64,000 nucleotides of DNA from Pseudoclavibacter chungangensis. Its GTDB lineage: Bacteria; Actinomycetota; Actinomycetes; Actinomycetales; Microbacteriaceae. The notes under the pieces are model-generated. The model saw only the letters and a program-made list of their open reading frames with translations, searched no databases and was not told the origin of the DNA. Where the stretch lies: the NCBI RefSeq assembly GCF_013410545.1, contig NZ_JACCFV010000001.1:186001-250000 (forward strand). Direction: 5' to 3'. Shown one piece after another: positions 49,620-57,745 of this stretch; position 1 is the stretch's first letter, and every line of letters starts with the position of its first letter. A program made the translations under genes and the position numbers.

Positions 49620-49705
49620 GCTCGAGCCGAGGTGCGGTCCGGACCTGCCCGTCCGGGCCGAGCTCGATCCCCGGCCGGGTTGACCGGCGACGGTCAGCGG
49701 CCACG

Positions 49706-49762
49706 AAAAAGCCGGGTTGTTGCTACCGGGCCCGCGGCCCGGTAGCAACAACCCGGCTTTTT
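49706..49762. repeat. Intergenic palindrome, copy 9
   Basis: Arms 49706-49732 and 49736-49762 are perfect (27 bp, AAAAA/TTTTT included) around a CGC loop. It separates the co-directional liv operon from the oxidoreductase operon and is the best-placed terminator for livF. Confidence 0.92.
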
Positions 49763-49806
49763 GTGCGGAGGGCCCGCGAGGGTTGAGGCGTGCGGGGCCC
49801 GATTGA

Positions 49807-49823
49807 TAGTGTGTGACATATTA
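49807..49823. promoter_or_regulatory. Candidate operator/promoter before the oxidoreductase operon
   Basis: TAGTGTGTGACATATTA is AT-rich against its surroundings and shares TGTGTGACA with the site before livK. TATTAC may be part of a -10. It ends 32 bases before the GTG start. Confidence 0.5.
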
Positions 49824-49854
49824 CTTGGCTCGAGGGTTGGGACGGAGGTCGATC

Positions 49855-51177
49855 GTGGACGTTGCGGGCATGAATCCGGCGTCGGTGAACGCAGCCTCGG
49901 CGAACGCGGTCTCGGTGGGTGCGGCATCGGCGAGTGATGCCTCGGTGGGCGCGGCGTCGGTGAACGCGGCCTCGATGCATGGCGCATCGATGGACGGCGC
50001 CGACGTGATCGTCGTCGGTGCCGGCATCGTCGGTGCCGCGTGCGCGCTCGCACTTGCCGATCGCGGCGTCCGCGTCACCCTCCTCGACCGCGGCACCGCG
50101 GGCGGTGGCACCACGTCGCACGGCGAGGGCAACCTCCTCGTGTCCGACAAGGGGCCCGGCGCCGAGCTCGTCCTCGCCCAGCGCTCCGCCGAGCTGTGGC
50201 CGGACCTCGGGGCACGCGCGGCCGACGAACTCGGCCCCGACTTCCCGAGCATCGAGTACGACCCGAAGGGCGGCCTCGTCGTCGCGACGACGCGGGCCGG
50301 GCACGAGGCACTCGAGCGCTTCGCGGCGGGACAGCGCGGCGCGGGCGTCGACGCGAGGCCCGTCGACCACGCCCGCATCCGCGCGCTCGAACCGTGGCTC
50401 ACCCCCGAGGTGACGGGCGCGGTCTGGTACCCCGAGGACGCACAGGTGCAGCCGGCGATCGCGACCGACGCCCTCGTCGCGCTCGCCCGCCGCGCGGGCG
50501 TCCGACTCGTCGAGGGATGCGAGGTGCAGGGCGCGATCGTCCGCACGGACGGCCGCCTCGGCGGCGTCCGCACCTCGCGCGGTGGATTCCGCGCCGATGC
50601 CGTCGTCGTCGCGGCCGGACCCTGGTCGGGCACCGTCGCCGCATCGCTCGGCGCGCCGATCCCCGTCGCACCGCGGCGCGGGGTCGTGCTCGTCACCGCG
50701 CGCATGCCGAAGCGCGTGCACCACAAGGTCTACGACGCCGACTACGTCGGCGCGGTCGGTTCGGGCGACGCCACGCTGCAGACGTCGAGCGTCGTCGAAT
50801 CGACCGAGTCGGGCACCGTGCTCATCGGCTCGAGCCGCGAGCAGATCGGCTTCGACGACCGCATGCGCCCCGCCGTCCTCAGCCAGGTCGCCGCGAAGGC
50901 ACTTCGCCTGTTCCCGTTCCTCGCCACGACGGCCGTCATGCGCAGCTACTCGGGGTTCCGCCCGTTCATGCCCGATCACCTGCCCGTCATCGGGCCGGAT
51001 CCGCGCCTCGACGGGCTGTGGCACGCGACCGGCCACGAGGGCGCCGGCATCGGCCTGTGCCTCGCCACGGGCGAACTGCTCGCGGAACGCATGACCGGGA
51101 CGACGCCCACGACGGACCCCGCGCCGTTCGATCTCGACCGCCCGACACTCGCGGACCGCCTCGGGATCGCGGCATGA
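49855..51177 (+). CDS. FAD-dependent amino acid dehydrogenase, DAO family (D-hydroxyproline dehydrogenase catalytic subunit)
   Basis: A 440-residue glycine/D-amino-acid oxidase-like flavoprotein. The dinucleotide motif is VIVVGAGIVGAACALALADRG from residue 52, then GTTSHGEGNLLVSDKGPG and a C-terminal SGFRPFMPDHLPVIGPDP and GHEGAGIGLCLATGELLAE. The GTG start follows GGAGG by six bases. Residues 6-50 are a 15-base-periodic extension (ASVNA, ASVGA, ASMDG type) absent from relatives. It is followed by overlapping genes for a small [2Fe-2S] protein and an FAD/BFD protein, the arrangement of hetero-oligomeric D-hydroxyproline dehydrogenases and HcnABC. Confidence 0.88.
   Translation: MDVAGMNPASVNAASANAVSVGAASASDASVGAASVNAASMHGASMDGADVIVVGAGIVGAACALALADRGVRVTLLDRGTAGGGTTSHGEGNLLVSDKGPGAELVLAQRSAELWPDLGARAADELGPDFPSIEYDPKGGLVVATTRAGHEALERFAAGQRGAGVDARPVDHARIRALEPWLTPEVTGAVWYPEDAQVQPAIATDALVALARRAGVRLVEGCEVQGAIVRTDGRLGGVRTSRGGFRADAVVVAAGPWSGTVAASLGAPIPVAPRRGVVLVTARMPKRVHHKVYDADYVGAVGSGDATLQTSSVVESTESGTVLIGSSREQIGFDDRMRPAVLSQVAAKALRLFPFLATTAVMRSYSGFRPFMPDHLPVIGPDPRLDGLWHATGHEGAGIGLCLATGELLAERMTGTTPTTDPAPFDLDRPTLADRLGIAA
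49870..49994 (+). repeat. 15-bp tandem array inside the 5' end of the dehydrogenase gene
   Basis: About eight imperfect 15-base units (GCCTCGGTGAACGCG and variants) encode five-residue repeats. They start 15 bases after the GTG and end just before the FAD-binding strand. The array lies about 110 bases from palindrome copy 9. Confidence 0.75.
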
Positions 51178-51626
51178 CCGCCCGCATGCTCCCCGCGGAG
51201 GCCGACGGCATCGGCCGTGGCCACGAGCGGCCCGTGCGCATCGTCGTCGACGGCGAGGAGGTCGTGGGCACGCTCGGCCAGTCGGTCGCGGGCGTCCTGC
51301 TCGCGAACGACCGCATCGCGTGGCGCACGACCGCGCGCGACGGCTCTCCGCGCGGGCTCTTCTGCGGCATCGGCGTGTGTTTCGACTGCCTCGTCGAGGT
51401 CGACGGTGTCCCCGACGTGCGCGCCTGCCAGCGTCGGGCGCGCGAGGGGGCCCGGGTGCGGACGACCCCCGCGGACGCCGAGCCGCCCGGGGACGCCGAG
51501 CTGCCCGCGGACGCCGAGCCGCTCGCGGACGCCGAGCCGCTCGCGGCCGCGGCGAGCGAGTGCCCGAACGTCCCCGACGCGCCCGCCGGCGCAACCGAGG
51601 AGTCCGGAACGGAGGCGAGCTCGTGA
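51174..51626 (+). CDS. Small [2Fe-2S] subunit of amino acid dehydrogenase (HcnA/LhpF-like)
   Basis: A 150-residue ferredoxin-like protein. It reads RPVRIVVDGEEVVGTLGQSVAGVLLANDRI, then the cluster cysteines C64, C69, C72 and C85 in GLFCGIGVCFDCLVEV and VRACQRR. These proteins are the small electron-transfer subunit of HcnABC-type dehydrogenases. A tail after residue 97 is made of 15-base repeats (ADAEPL, ADAELP type). Start and stop overlap both neighbours (ATGA and GTGA). Confidence 0.88.
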   Translation: MTARMLPAEADGIGRGHERPVRIVVDGEEVVGTLGQSVAGVLLANDRIAWRTTARDGSPRGLFCGIGVCFDCLVEVDGVPDVRACQRRAREGARVRTTPADAEPPGDAELPADAEPLADAEPLAAAASECPNVPDAPAGATEESGTEASS

Positions 51627-53200
51627 CCGGCGCCGAACGCACGACGGGCCGCAGGGTCGCCGTCGTCGGGGGCGGCCCGGCCGGACTCGCGGCGGCCGTC
51701 GCCGCGGCGAACGCCGGGGCGCACGTCACGCTCGTCGAGTCGAGCGACGTCCTCGGCGGCCAGTACTGGCGCCATCTGCCGGCTGAGCGCCCGAGCGCGA
51801 GCGAGGGCCGCCTGCACCACGACTTCGACACGTTCCGCGCGCTCGAACGGCGCGTGCGCGGCGACGAGCGCATCCGCGTGCTCGACGAGGCGAGCGTCTG
51901 GACCGTCGAGCCGGGTGATGCGGCACCCGTCCTGCACGTCGTCCGGGGCCCCGTCGACGGCGCCGATCGACCGCGGCTCGTGATCGGCGCCGATGCCGTC
52001 GTCGTCGCGACCGGCGCACACGATCGCACCCTTCCCTTCCCCGGCTGGGAGCTGCCGGGCGTCACGACGGGGGGTGCCGCGCAGGCCTTCGCGAAGGGCG
52101 AGCGCCTCGCGCTCGGCGACCGCGTCGTCGTCGCTGGGGCGGGGCCGTTCCTGCTCGCCGTCGCCTCCTCGCTCGCCGCCGTCGGATCGACCGTGCTCGG
52201 CGTGCACGAGGCGAGTCGCGTGCCGAGGCTCGCGGCGGGCTGGCTCCCGGAGCCGTGGCAGCTCGTCGGCGCCCCGACGAAGCTCCTCGAGCTCGTCGGC
52301 TACGTCGCCGGGCAGGTGCGCCACCGGATCCCCTACGAAACCGGCAGCGCCGTCGTCGCCGCCCACGGCGAGGGCCGCGTCGAACGGGTGACGATCGCGA
52401 AGGTCGACGCGCGCTGGCGGCCCGTCCCAGGCACGGAACGCGACGTCGCGTGCGACGCCGTGTGCGTCTCGCACGGATTCACCCCGCGGCTCGAGGTGGC
52501 CCTCGCGGCGGGCTGTCGCGTCGGCTCCGCGGGCGGCATCGACGCCGACGCGCGCCAGGCCGCCGCGCCCGGCGTGTTCGTCGCGGGCGAGGCGACGGGC
52601 GTCGGCGGTGTCGACCTCGCGCTCGCCGAGGGCCGCATCGCGGGGCACTGCGCCGCGGGCGGCGGCATCGACGACGACGCGCTCGCCCGCGCGGTCGCGG
52701 CACGTGCGACCTTCGGCCGCTTCGCCCGCCGCATCGAGGCCGCCCACGGCATCCCCGCCCTCCGTCCGGAGGATGCGGCCGCCACCGCACGATCCGATGC
52801 CGCCCCCGCTGCCGCACGATCCGAGGACGGGGCCGCCACCGCACGATCCGGGGCCGCCGACGATGCGCGCGAGAACACGTGCGCCGGGACGGCGCCCGAC
52901 GGCTGGGCACAGTGGCTGCACGACGACACGATCGTGTGCCGATGCGAGGAGGTCCGCTACGGCGAACTGCGCAGGACGGCCCGCGCGAGCGGCGCGAGCG
53001 GCCTGCGCGCCCTCAAGCTCTCGACGCGCGCCGGGCTGGGCATCTGCCAGGGCCGCATCTGCGGTCGAAGCGTCGAACAACTGCTCGACGCATCCGTCCC
53101 GGGCGGACTCCGCGACGGCGTCACGACCGACCGGCGCCCGCTGCAGACCCCGATCCGGCTCGGCGAACTCGCAGAGCCACCCGTCACCGACCCCGGCTGA
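51623..53200 (+). CDS. FAD/NAD(P)-binding oxidoreductase with BFD-like [2Fe-2S] domain (HcnB/LhpE-like)
   Basis: A 525-residue flavoprotein. The FAD motif is VAVVGGGPAGLAAAVAAANAGA near residue 11; ESSDVLGGQYW and DAVVVATGAHDRTLPFPGWELPG follow, the latter typical of this group. The second nucleotide motif is VVVAGAGPFLLAVASSL. The C-terminal BFD-like domain binds [2Fe-2S] with VCRCEEV and CQGRICG. Between them (about residues 375-415) sits an Ala/Arg/Ser repeat (ATARSDAA, AAARSEDG). It overlaps the small subunit by GTGA. Together the three form the presumed membrane-linked dehydrogenase that oxidises D-hydroxyproline. Confidence 0.9.
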   Translation: MTGAERTTGRRVAVVGGGPAGLAAAVAAANAGAHVTLVESSDVLGGQYWRHLPAERPSASEGRLHHDFDTFRALERRVRGDERIRVLDEASVWTVEPGDAAPVLHVVRGPVDGADRPRLVIGADAVVVATGAHDRTLPFPGWELPGVTTGGAAQAFAKGERLALGDRVVVAGAGPFLLAVASSLAAVGSTVLGVHEASRVPRLAAGWLPEPWQLVGAPTKLLELVGYVAGQVRHRIPYETGSAVVAAHGEGRVERVTIAKVDARWRPVPGTERDVACDAVCVSHGFTPRLEVALAAGCRVGSAGGIDADARQAAAPGVFVAGEATGVGGVDLALAEGRIAGHCAAGGGIDDDALARAVAARATFGRFARRIEAAHGIPALRPEDAAATARSDAAPAAARSEDGAATARSGAADDARENTCAGTAPDGWAQWLHDDTIVCRCEEVRYGELRRTARASGASGLRALKLSTRAGLGICQGRICGRSVEQLLDASVPGGLRDGVTTDRRPLQTPIRLGELAEPPVTDPG

Positions 53201-53276
53201 GGACACGGACCGTCCGCGGCCCCGACCACCCACGACACAACCCACCGCGCCATGCGCACCCACCGGAAGGACCACC

Positions 53277-54218
53277 ATGACCGAGCACCTCGACCTCGGC
53301 GGCGTCGTCGTCGCCACCGCCCTGCCCTACCGTGAGGACTCCGGCGCCCCCGCGGGCCTCGCGGTCGACTACGAGCGCTACGCCGAGCACTGCCGCTGGC
53401 TCATCGACAACGGCTGCCGTGGCGTCGGCCCCAACGGCTCGCTCGGCGAGTACTCGTCGCTCACGGACGAGGAGCGCCGCCGCGTCGTGCAGGTCGCGGT
53501 CGAGGCGGTCGGCGACCGCGGCATCGTCATCGCGGGCGTCCACGCGCCCGGGTGGCACCAGGCCCAGCACTGGGCGCGGCTCGCGAAGGAGGACGGCGCC
53601 GACGGCGTGCTCTGCCTTCCCCCGACGATGTACCGCTCGGCACCGGACGACATCGTGACGCACTACGAGAAGGTCGCCGAGATCGGCCTCCCGATCATGA
53701 TCTACAACAACCCCTTCGACACGAAGGTCGATCTGACGCCGGACCTCGTCGCGCGGATCGCCCGGATCCCCAAGGTCGTCGCGGTCAAGGAGTTCTCCGG
53801 CGACGTGCGCCGTGCGTTCGAGATCGAGGAGCAGTGCGCCGCGGCCGGGACGACGATCGACGTCATCGCGGGCGCCGACGACGTCCTGTTCGAGCTCATG
53901 GTGGACGGCGCGACCGGCTGGTTCGCGGGCTACCCGAACGTGTTCCCGCGCGAGGCCGTCGCGATCTACGACGCGATGGTCGAGGGTCGCTACGACGAGG
54001 CGCGCGACATCTACCGTCGCCTCATCGGTGCGTTCCGCTGGGATTCGCGCCCCGAGTTCGTGCAGGCCATCAAGCTCGGTATGGACATGGCGGGACGCTA
54101 CGGCGGCCCGTGCCGTCCGCCGCGCGCCGCGCTGTCGGAGCCCATGGCTGCGCAGATCCGCGAGGAGACGCAGCGCGCGCTCGACGCGGTCGCCGAGCTG
54201 TCCGTCCGCAGCGTCTGA
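53277..54218 (+). CDS. DapA-family lyase/deaminase (probable pyrroline-4-hydroxy-2-carboxylate deaminase)
   Basis: A 313-residue class I aldolase-fold enzyme. The Schiff-base lysine is K171 in VVAVKEFSGD and the catalytic tyrosine is Y143 in IMIYNNPF. The GPNGSLGEYSSLT segment replaces the GTTGE pocket of true DapA and resembles deaminases of the hydroxyproline route. These convert delta1-pyrroline-4-hydroxy-2-carboxylate to 2-oxoglutarate semialdehyde and ammonia. GGAAGG precedes the ATG. The position after the dehydrogenase genes and before the epimerase supports the assignment; DapA itself is less likely here. Confidence 0.85.
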   Translation: MTEHLDLGGVVVATALPYREDSGAPAGLAVDYERYAEHCRWLIDNGCRGVGPNGSLGEYSSLTDEERRRVVQVAVEAVGDRGIVIAGVHAPGWHQAQHWARLAKEDGADGVLCLPPTMYRSAPDDIVTHYEKVAEIGLPIMIYNNPFDTKVDLTPDLVARIARIPKVVAVKEFSGDVRRAFEIEEQCAAAGTTIDVIAGADDVLFELMVDGATGWFAGYPNVFPREAVAIYDAMVEGRYDEARDIYRRLIGAFRWDSRPEFVQAIKLGMDMAGRYGGPCRPPRAALSEPMAAQIREETQRALDAVAELSVRSV

Positions 54219-54228
54219 CGCTCCCACC

Positions 54229-55230
54229 ATGCAGTCCAGCAGGGCGATCCACGCGTTCGACTCGCACACCGAGGGGATGCCGACGCGCGTCGTGACCGGC
54301 GGCGTCGGCGTCGTCCCCGGCGCGACGATGAACGAGCGACGCCTGTACGCGATCGAGCACCTCGACGAGCTGCGGCGCTTCCTCGTGACCGAACCGCGCG
54401 GCCACGCCGCGATGTCGGGCACGATCCTGCAACCGCCGACGCGTCCCGACGCCGATTGGGGCGTGCTCTACATCGAGGTGTCCGGATTCCTGCCGATGTG
54501 CGGCCACGGCACGATCGGCACGGCGACGGTGCTCGTCGAGACGGGCATGGTCGAGGTGCACGAGCCCGAGACCGTGATCCGGCTCGACACGCCCGCGGGG
54601 CTCGTCGTCGCGCGCGTCGCGGTCGAGGGCGGCCGTGCGACGAGCGTGACGATCGAGAACGTGCCCTCGTTCTGCGAGCGACTCGACGCGGTCGTCGAGG
54701 TGCCCGGCCTCGGCACCGTGCCCTACGCGCTCGCGTTCGGCGGCAACTACTACGCGATGGTCGAGCTCGACGACGTGGGGTTGCCGTTCGACCGGGCCCG
54801 CAAGGACGACATCCTCGCCGCGGGGCTCGCGATCATGGCCGCGATCAACGAGCAGGACCCGCCGCACCACCCCGTCATCGACGGCGTCGACCACGTGCAC
54901 CACGTCGAGTTCATCGCACCGGGCTCGACGGCACGCCACTCGAGGCACGCGATGGCGATCCACCCGGGCTGGTTCGACCGCTCGCCGTGCGGGACGGGCA
55001 CCTCGGCGCGCATGGCCGAACTGCACGCGCGCGGCAAGCTGCCGCTCGACACCGACTTCGTGAACGAGTCGTTCATCGGCACCTCGTTCACGGGTCGGCT
55101 CGTCGCCGAGACCACTGTCGGCGACATCGCGGCGGTGCTCCCCACCATCACGGGGCGTGCCTGGATCACCGCGGACGCGACGTACCTGCTCGACCCGAGC
55201 GATCCGTTCCCGGCGGGGTTCGAGTTCTAG
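54229..55230 (+). CDS. 4-hydroxyproline 2-epimerase (proline racemase family)
   Basis: A 333-residue enzyme. It begins IHAFDSHTEGMPTRVVTGG, where HTEGxPTRV is the pattern of hydroxyproline 2-epimerases. Both catalytic thiols are present: Cys91 in LPMCGHGTIG and Cys254 in DRSPCGTGTSAR. It would interconvert trans-4-hydroxy-L-proline and cis-4-hydroxy-D-proline, the substrate of the dehydrogenase encoded just upstream. It lies ten bases after the DapA-family gene with a weak ribosome site, suggesting coupling. Confidence 0.88.
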   Translation: MQSSRAIHAFDSHTEGMPTRVVTGGVGVVPGATMNERRLYAIEHLDELRRFLVTEPRGHAAMSGTILQPPTRPDADWGVLYIEVSGFLPMCGHGTIGTATVLVETGMVEVHEPETVIRLDTPAGLVVARVAVEGGRATSVTIENVPSFCERLDAVVEVPGLGTVPYALAFGGNYYAMVELDDVGLPFDRARKDDILAAGLAIMAAINEQDPPHHPVIDGVDHVHHVEFIAPGSTARHSRHAMAIHPGWFDRSPCGTGTSARMAELHARGKLPLDTDFVNESFIGTSFTGRLVAETTVGDIAAVLPTITGRAWITADATYLLDPSDPFPAGFEF

Positions 55231-55357
55231 GCCGGGCCACGGCGCGGCCTGGCAGGCTGGTCGGGAGGCGCATCGCGCGTCCCGACCGCCACCGGCCCCG
55301 CACACCGAACCGGGCCCGGACACCGGCCCGCCAAGACCACCGAAGGAGACACATCAC

Positions 55358-56881
55358 GTGACCGACACCGCACCGGCCCCCGAGCGCACGAGCCCCGAGG
55401 AGGTCGAGCGCATCCTCGCGGCCGCAGCGGCCGCCGCCCCGGCATGGGGCGCGACCTCGCCCACCGAACGCGCCGAGGCGCTCATCCGCATCGCCGACCG
55501 ACTCGACGAGCACGCCGGTGAACTCGTCCCGATCGCCCAGCTCGAGACGGGGCTCTCCGAGGCGCGCCTCACGGGCGAGCTCAAGCGCACGAGCGTGCAA
55601 TTGCGGTTGTTCGCCGAGGTCGTTCGCGACGGCGCCTACCTCGACGCGCGGCTCGACGCGGCCGACCCCGACTTCGTGCTCGGGCCGCGGCCCGACGTGC
55701 GTCGCGTGCTCGAGCCGGTCGGTGTCGCCGTGAACTTCGCCGCCTCGAACTTCCCGTTCGCGTTCTCCGTCGCGGGCGGCGACTCGGCCGCGGCACTCGC
55801 GGCCGGGTGCCCCGTGATCCTCAAGGGCCACTCCGGACACCCGCGGCTCTCGGTCGCGACGACGCGCGTCGTGCGCGAGGCGCTCGCCGAGGTCGGTGCG
55901 CCCGACGGCGTGTTCGAGCTCGTGCTCGGGCAGGAGGCCGGGACGACGGTGCTCGACGACGACCGCGTCGACGTCGGCACGTTCACCGGCTCGATCCACG
56001 TCGGCCGCCTGCTCGCCGATCGAGCCGCCGCCCGCCCGCGGCCGATCAACTTCTTCGGCGAGCTCGGCAGCGTCAACCCCGTGTTCGTGACCGCCGCGGC
56101 GATCGAGGAGCGCGCGGAGGCGCTGGCGGAGGGCTTCGTGACCTCCGTCTCGGGCTCGGCGGGGCAGCTCTGCACGAAGCCCGGCTTCCTCTGGGTGCCC
56201 GCGGGCGCGCCCGCCGAGGAGCTGCTCGGTCGCGTCGCGGCCGCGGCCGCGGGCGTCGACGAGCACCGGCTGCTCAACCCGTCGATCGGACGCTCGTACC
56301 GGCAGCGTCGCCTCGACGTGATCGGCGACGAGGGCGTGCGGATCGTGTTCGAGGGCGAGGTCCGCGTCGACGACGACGAGCAGACATGGGCGACCCCGAC
56401 GATCGTGCGCACGACGCCCGAGGCACTCGAACGCGCGGGGGAGCGACTGCTCGACGAGGTGTTCGGGCCGCTCTCGATCGTCGTCGAGTACGAGCCGGGG
56501 ACGGACCTCGCGGCCCGACTCGAGGCGCTCTACGTGGGCAACCTGACGGGCACGATCCAGGCCGCGGACGGTGAGGAGACGCCCGAGCTCGCGGCGCTCG
56601 TCACCGCCCTCGCGCGCAAGACGGGGCGCGTGCTGTTCGGTGGCTGGCCGACGGGCGTGGCCGTGACGCCCGCGATGCAGCACGGTGGCCCCTACCCGGC
56701 GACCTCGAACGACTCGTCGACCTCGGTCGGCACGTCGTCGATCGCGCGCTTCCTGCGCGGTGTCGCCTACCAGAACGCCCCGCAGTGGGCGCTGCCCGCA
56801 CCGCTCCAGGACGCGAACCCGTGGGGCGTGCCGCAGCACGTCGCGCCCGCGGGCGAGTCGGCGGGCTGGGGGCGCGACTGA
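55358..56881 (+). CDS. Aldehyde dehydrogenase, 2-oxoglutarate semialdehyde type
   Basis: A 507-residue aldehyde dehydrogenase starting at GTG 55358, nine bases after AAGGAG. Motifs are VAVNFAASNFPFAFSVAGGD, ILKGHSGHPRLS, FTGSIHVGRLL, the glutamate in FGELGSVNPVFVT, and the nucleophilic Cys in GSAGQLCTKPGFLWV. ASNFPFAFSVAGGD and GELGSxNP are typical of 2-oxoglutarate semialdehyde dehydrogenases. It would make 2-oxoglutarate as the last step of hydroxyproline breakdown. A terminator-like hairpin follows. Confidence 0.9.
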   Translation: MTDTAPAPERTSPEEVERILAAAAAAAPAWGATSPTERAEALIRIADRLDEHAGELVPIAQLETGLSEARLTGELKRTSVQLRLFAEVVRDGAYLDARLDAADPDFVLGPRPDVRRVLEPVGVAVNFAASNFPFAFSVAGGDSAAALAAGCPVILKGHSGHPRLSVATTRVVREALAEVGAPDGVFELVLGQEAGTTVLDDDRVDVGTFTGSIHVGRLLADRAAARPRPINFFGELGSVNPVFVTAAAIEERAEALAEGFVTSVSGSAGQLCTKPGFLWVPAGAPAEELLGRVAAAAAGVDEHRLLNPSIGRSYRQRRLDVIGDEGVRIVFEGEVRVDDDEQTWATPTIVRTTPEALERAGERLLDEVFGPLSIVVEYEPGTDLAARLEALYVGNLTGTIQAADGEETPELAALVTALARKTGRVLFGGWPTGVAVTPAMQHGGPYPATSNDSSTSVGTSSIARFLRGVAYQNAPQWALPAPLQDANPWGVPQHVAPAGESAGWGRD

Positions 56882-56909
56882 TCGAAGCCGCCTCGGTGGG
56901 TGTTCGGGT

Positions 56910-56943
56910 GACGGGCTGGGCGGCGGATGCCGCCCCGCCCGTC
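56910..56943. terminator. Terminator-like hairpin at the end of the hydroxyproline operon
   Basis: Fifteen-base arms (56910-56924 and 56929-56943) match with one mismatch around a 4-base loop. It lies between the convergent aldehyde dehydrogenase and alpha/beta hydrolase stops. No T-run. Confidence 0.65.
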
Positions 56944-56968
56944 GCGTCGTCGAGCGGTCGTCCCGGCG

Positions 56969-57745
56969 TCAGCCAGGATTCCCGAGGCGCTCGCTCGCGA
57001 ACGACTCGATCGCCTGCGCGATCGCCGCGGGGTGCGTCACGTGGCCCGTGTGGGCAGCGCCCTCGATGACGGTGCCGGTCGCGTCGGGCAGCACCTCGAG
57101 CCACCGCGGCGCGCCGAGCCGGTGGCGCCCCGCGGTCTCCGAGCCGTGCAGCACGAGGACGGGGACGGTCACATCTGCGGGATCGAACGGCCACCGCAGC
57201 GCGGGGTCGTCCGGCCGGAACGTCAGCTCGCCGAGTTCGCGTTCGAGTGCCGCGCTCCAGTCGTGGAAGCGCTCGCGCTGCGATGCGCTCAGCCGTTCCC
57301 AGGCGCCCTCACCCATCGCGTGGCGGACGAAGCGTTCGCCCGCCGCGCGCACGAGCGCGGGGTCGTCGCTGCGCGCGAGGGGCGCATCGGGCCACTCCTC
57401 GAGCCACGGCAGCGGTGCCTCGTAGACGACGACGGCACGCACGAGCTCGGGGTCGAGCGCCGTCGCCATGAGCGCGAGCACACCGCCCATGCTGTGGCCG
57501 AGGAGGACGGTGGGTCCGTCGAGGAGCGACCGCAGATCGGCCACGTGCTCGCCGATCGAGGCGGGCGCCTCCGCGGGGTCGAACGAGCGGCCGTAACCGC
57601 GCCGGTCGTAGGCGACCGTCCGCCAGTTCGGCAGCGCGTCGCGCAGACGACGGAAGCTGCGCCCAGTGTCCATCGAGCCGTGGGCGATGAGGATCGTGCC
57701 GCGCGCGGGCGATGCGCTCGGGTCGCGGACATCGGCGTCGGGCAC
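56969..57745 (-). CDS. Alpha/beta hydrolase
   Basis: A 258-residue alpha/beta hydrolase. The oxyanion strand is ILIAHGSMDTGRSF, then TVAYDRRGYGRSFDP, the nucleophile elbow GHSMGG, the acidic residue region VLVLHGSETAGRHR and the histidine in EGAAHTGHVTHP. GTG 57745 is chosen because GGAGGG stands four bases upstream. The substrate cannot be deduced. It is divergent from the PEP-enzyme gene, 170 bp apart. Confidence 0.87.
   Translation of the reverse strand: MPDADVRDPSASPARGTILIAHGSMDTGRSFRRLRDALPNWRTVAYDRRGYGRSFDPAEAPASIGEHVADLRSLLDGPTVLLGHSMGGVLALMATALDPELVRAVVVYEAPLPWLEEWPDAPLARSDDPALVRAAGERFVRHAMGEGAWERLSASQRERFHDWSAALERELGELTFRPDDPALRWPFDPADVTVPVLVLHGSETAGRHRLGAPRWLEVLPDATGTVIEGAAHTGHVTHPAAIAQAIESFASERLGNPG

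Noticed and set aside
10431..49762. Palindromes as inverted ends of insertion sequences or attachment sites
   Set aside because: No transposase, integrase, target duplication or shared cargo between copies was seen; each copy is a self-contained hairpin.
53277..54218. Annotation as dihydrodipicolinate synthase (dapA)
   Set aside because: The GTTGE pocket of DapA is replaced by GPNGSLGE and the gene is locked between hydroxyproline dehydrogenase and epimerase genes.
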